A DNA stretch of 8,018 nt, taken from assembly GCA_005793295.1 (NCBI GenBank), contig SXSX01000079.1:1-8018 (forward strand), in the 5' to 3' direction. The stretch comes from Burkholderiales bacterium (GTDB taxonomy: Bacteria > Pseudomonadota > Gammaproteobacteria > Burkholderiales > Burkholderiaceae_C). The position numbers and the translations under genes were made by a program. This document shows positions 6,409 to 8,018 of this stretch, in pieces; position 1 is the first letter of the stretch, and each line of letters opens with the position of its first letter. A model generated the notes under the pieces. It saw nothing but the letters and a program-made list of their open reading frames with translations. It was not told the origin of the DNA and searched no databases.

Positions 6409-7095
6409 ATGGAATTTTCATTGGTATTGACCGCCCTTGTGATGGGTCTGGTAGGCGGGCCGCACTGTGTGGCCATGTGTGGTGCGGCCTGTGCTGGCTT
6501 GGGCCAAGCGGCGGGCCCACGAAAAAACTCAGCTATTTTCTTATTCCAAGCCGGGCGGGTTATCGGCTATTCAGCTTTAGGTGGTTTGTCGGCTGCGTCC
6601 TTGCAAGGATTAGGTTGGCTGACCGTGCAATCCGCCGCATTGCGTCCGGTGTGGAGTTTGTTTCATGTCGCCGCTTTGGTGTTGGGCTTGTTGTTGCTTT
6701 GGCGAGCCGAGCAGCCGATATGGATTGAACGGGCAGGGCGCTTACTTTGGCAACGTGCTAGAGGGTTTGGCCTTCAACGGGGCGGGGCGCCCCTGTTGCT
6801 TGGCACCTTATGGGCGCTGCTTCCCTGTGGTTTGTTGTACTCGGCTTTATTGGTCGCGGCTTTGGCTGGGAGTGTGCTGGGTGGCGCTGCGGTCATGGCG
6901 GCATTTGCTGTTGGGACCAGTGTGACCATGACGGCGGCCCCTTGGTTTTGGATGCGCTTGCGCGGCAGCCCCCATATCCCGGGTTCAGGGGACTGGGGCG
7001 TTCGCTTAGCGGGCGCTGCCTTGGCAGCTAGTGCGTCGTGGGCCTTGTGGATGGGCTTGGTACACAACACGGCGCCCTGGTGCGCCACTGTTTGA
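6409..7095 (+). CDS. SafE/DsbD_2-type membrane protein (sulfite exporter TauE/SafE family)
   Basis: This hydrophobic protein of 228 residues has about six membrane segments. Helix 1 carries GGPHCVAMCGAACAG (C20, C24, C28), and a later helix carries LLPCGLLYSAL (C140). The PHCxxMCG and LPCGL pair is the hallmark of the family annotated as sulfite exporter TauE/SafE or DsbD_2-like, distantly related to CcdA/DsbD electron carriers. Members are often found beside cbb3 oxidase genes, so a role in copper or thiol handling for oxidase assembly is a reasonable inference. True sulfite export is not supported by anything here. I chose the ATG at 6409 because it opens directly into helix 1. An upstream in-frame ATG at 6325 lies inside hemN and would add a polar segment. 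The ribosome binding site is weak, and co-transcription with hemN (28 bp gap) is likely. Confidence 0.85.
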   Translation: MEFSLVLTALVMGLVGGPHCVAMCGAACAGLGQAAGPRKNSAIFLFQAGRVIGYSALGGLSAASLQGLGWLTVQSAALRPVWSLFHVAALVLGLLLLWRAEQPIWIERAGRLLWQRARGFGLQRGGAPLLLGTLWALLPCGLLYSALLVAALAGSVLGGAAVMAAFAVGTSVTMTAAPWFWMRLRGSPHIPGSGDWGVRLAGAALAASASWALWMGLVHNTAPWCATV

Positions 7096-7098
7096 AGT

Positions 7099-8010
7099 CT
7101 ATTTTTTTCCGTTGTTGATCATCTGCATTGCCGAGGAGATGAGTGTGGACACCTCGGTCATGTTTCCCGGAACAATGAGCGTGGTGGCAGCGTCTTGGGC
7201 TACTTTACTGTAAGCCTGAACCGCTTGTTCAGCGATCTTGAGTTGCACCGCTTGCTCACCACCGGGTTTTTCAATGGCAGCGGCAATGCGTTCGATAGCG
7301 TGGGCGGTTGCATCGGCAACGGCAGTGATGGCTGCAGCATCGCCTTGGGCTTTATTGATCGCGGCTTGTTTTTCACCTTCTGAACGGGCAATAAACGCTT
7401 CGCGTTCACCAGTGGCGATGTTGATCTGCTCTTGCCGGCGGCCTTCTGAGGCTGCAATCAAAGCCCGCTTTTCGCGCTCGGCGGTAATTTGCGACTGCAT
7501 GGCATGCAATATTTCTTTGGGTGGTGTCAAGTCTTTGATTTCGTAGCGCAAGACTTTGACGCCCCAGTTCAGCGCAGCTTCATCAATCGCTGCGACCACT
7601 TGGGCATTGATGATGTCGCGTTCTTCAAAGGTTTTGTCGAGTTCCAATTTGCCGATGACGCTGCGCAAGCTGGTTTGCGCCAACTGCGTCACCGCGATGA
7701 TGTAGTTGGAAGACCCGTAACTGGCCAAACGCGGATCGGTCACCTGAAAGTACAGAATTCCATCTACTTGTAATTGCGTGTTGTCGCGAGTAATACAAAT
7801 CTGGCTTGGAACGTCGAGGGGGATTTCTTTCAGACTGTGCTTTTGAATCACGTTGTCAATGAAAGGAACCACGAAGTTCAACCCCGGGGTGAGGCTGGCA
7901 TAGTATTTCCCAAGCCGCTCAACCACCCAAGACTGCTGCTGAGGGACGACCTTGACGGTTTTAATAATAAATATGACCGCGATGGCCAAGAAGACGAATG
8001 CTAGTTCCAT
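7099..8010 (-). CDS. qmcA: SPFH/Band 7 membrane protein, QmcA/stomatin-like
   Basis: The 303-residue protein has one N-terminal transmembrane helix (about residues 2-18), then the stomatin/QmcA entry motif VKVVPQQQSWVVERLGKYY and TPGLNFVVPF. The SPFH/Band 7 domain runs to about residue 165 (VPSQICITRDN, EIKDLTPP). An Ala/Glu/Lys/Gln-rich coiled coil follows (about 175-245), with repeated EGxxQ and GEREAF elements. The C-terminal segment (about 255-303) ends NNGKK. It lines up along its length with E. coli QmcA. Such proteins form large membrane-associated ring or cage oligomers linked to membrane quality control, and often pair with an NfeD-family protein. No NfeD gene is visible here; it could lie beyond the window. 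The ATG at 8010 is only 8 bp from the end, so its ribosome binding site cannot be judged. It converges on the SafE-type gene with a 3-bp gap. Confidence 0.92.
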   Translation of the reverse strand: MELAFVFLAIAVIFIIKTVKVVPQQQSWVVERLGKYYASLTPGLNFVVPFIDNVIQKHSLKEIPLDVPSQICITRDNTQLQVDGILYFQVTDPRLASYGSSNYIIAVTQLAQTSLRSVIGKLELDKTFEERDIINAQVVAAIDEAALNWGVKVLRYEIKDLTPPKEILHAMQSQITAEREKRALIAASEGRRQEQINIATGEREAFIARSEGEKQAAINKAQGDAAAITAVADATAHAIERIAAAIEKPGGEQAVQLKIAEQAVQAYSKVAQDAATTLIVPGNMTEVSTLISSAMQMINNGKK

Positions 8011-8018
8011 ATGGTGAC

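Noticed and set aside
7071..7108. Terminator for the SafE-type gene: GGCGC-N6-GCGCC stem followed by seven T
   Set aside because: The T-run starts 15 bases after the stem, too far for a canonical intrinsic terminator. Both parts are explained by coding sequence; the T-run encodes the Lys-Lys end of the qmcA-like gene.

Overview
The window looks like a stretch of chromosome from a betaproteobacterium, most likely Burkholderiales and probably Comamonadaceae-like. This rests on the gene order, moderate GC content and the character of the Fnr, CcoG and HemN proteins, not on a database search. It is a microaerobic respiration locus, and nothing in it looks like a mobile element, phage, CRISPR array or rRNA/tRNA gene.

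Layout. Positions 1-4012 (+) hold a tightly packed cbb3-type cytochrome c oxidase operon: the 3' end of ccoN, then ccoO, ccoQ, ccoP, ccoG and a short ccoH/fixH, with gaps of only 7-30 bp. Most genes are preceded by AAGGA-type ribosome binding sites. The 5' part of ccoN and its promoter lie outside the window, as do any ccoI and ccoS genes. Convergent to the operon on the minus strand is fnr (4065-4808, possibly starting upstream at 4898), the oxygen-sensing [4Fe-4S] regulator. Divergent from fnr is hemN (4965-6380, +), the oxygen-independent coproporphyrinogen III dehydrogenase. It is followed after 28 bp by a SafE/DsbD_2-type membrane protein gene (6409-7095, +). A QmcA/stomatin-type SPFH membrane protein gene (7099-8010, -) ends 3 bp from it, tail to tail.

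How the genes work together. CcoNOQP form the high-affinity terminal oxidase. CcoG (a cupric reductase in the family) and CcoH serve its assembly. HemN supplies heme precursor when oxygen is too low for the oxygen-dependent enzyme. The SafE-type protein has conserved cysteines and is often a neighbour of cbb3 genes. Fnr is the expected low-oxygen switch for the set.

The most informative non-coding element is a perfect palindrome of the FNR/FixK type, TTGAC-AAAC-GTCAA, at 4918-4931 between fnr and hemN. Its spacing to a -10-like CATAGT on each strand fits a dual role: class II activation of hemN, possibly with a leaderless transcript, and autorepression of fnr by covering its -35 element. I found no previously undescribed system. 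The window is an ordinary but well-organised respiratory locus with a few points to check.
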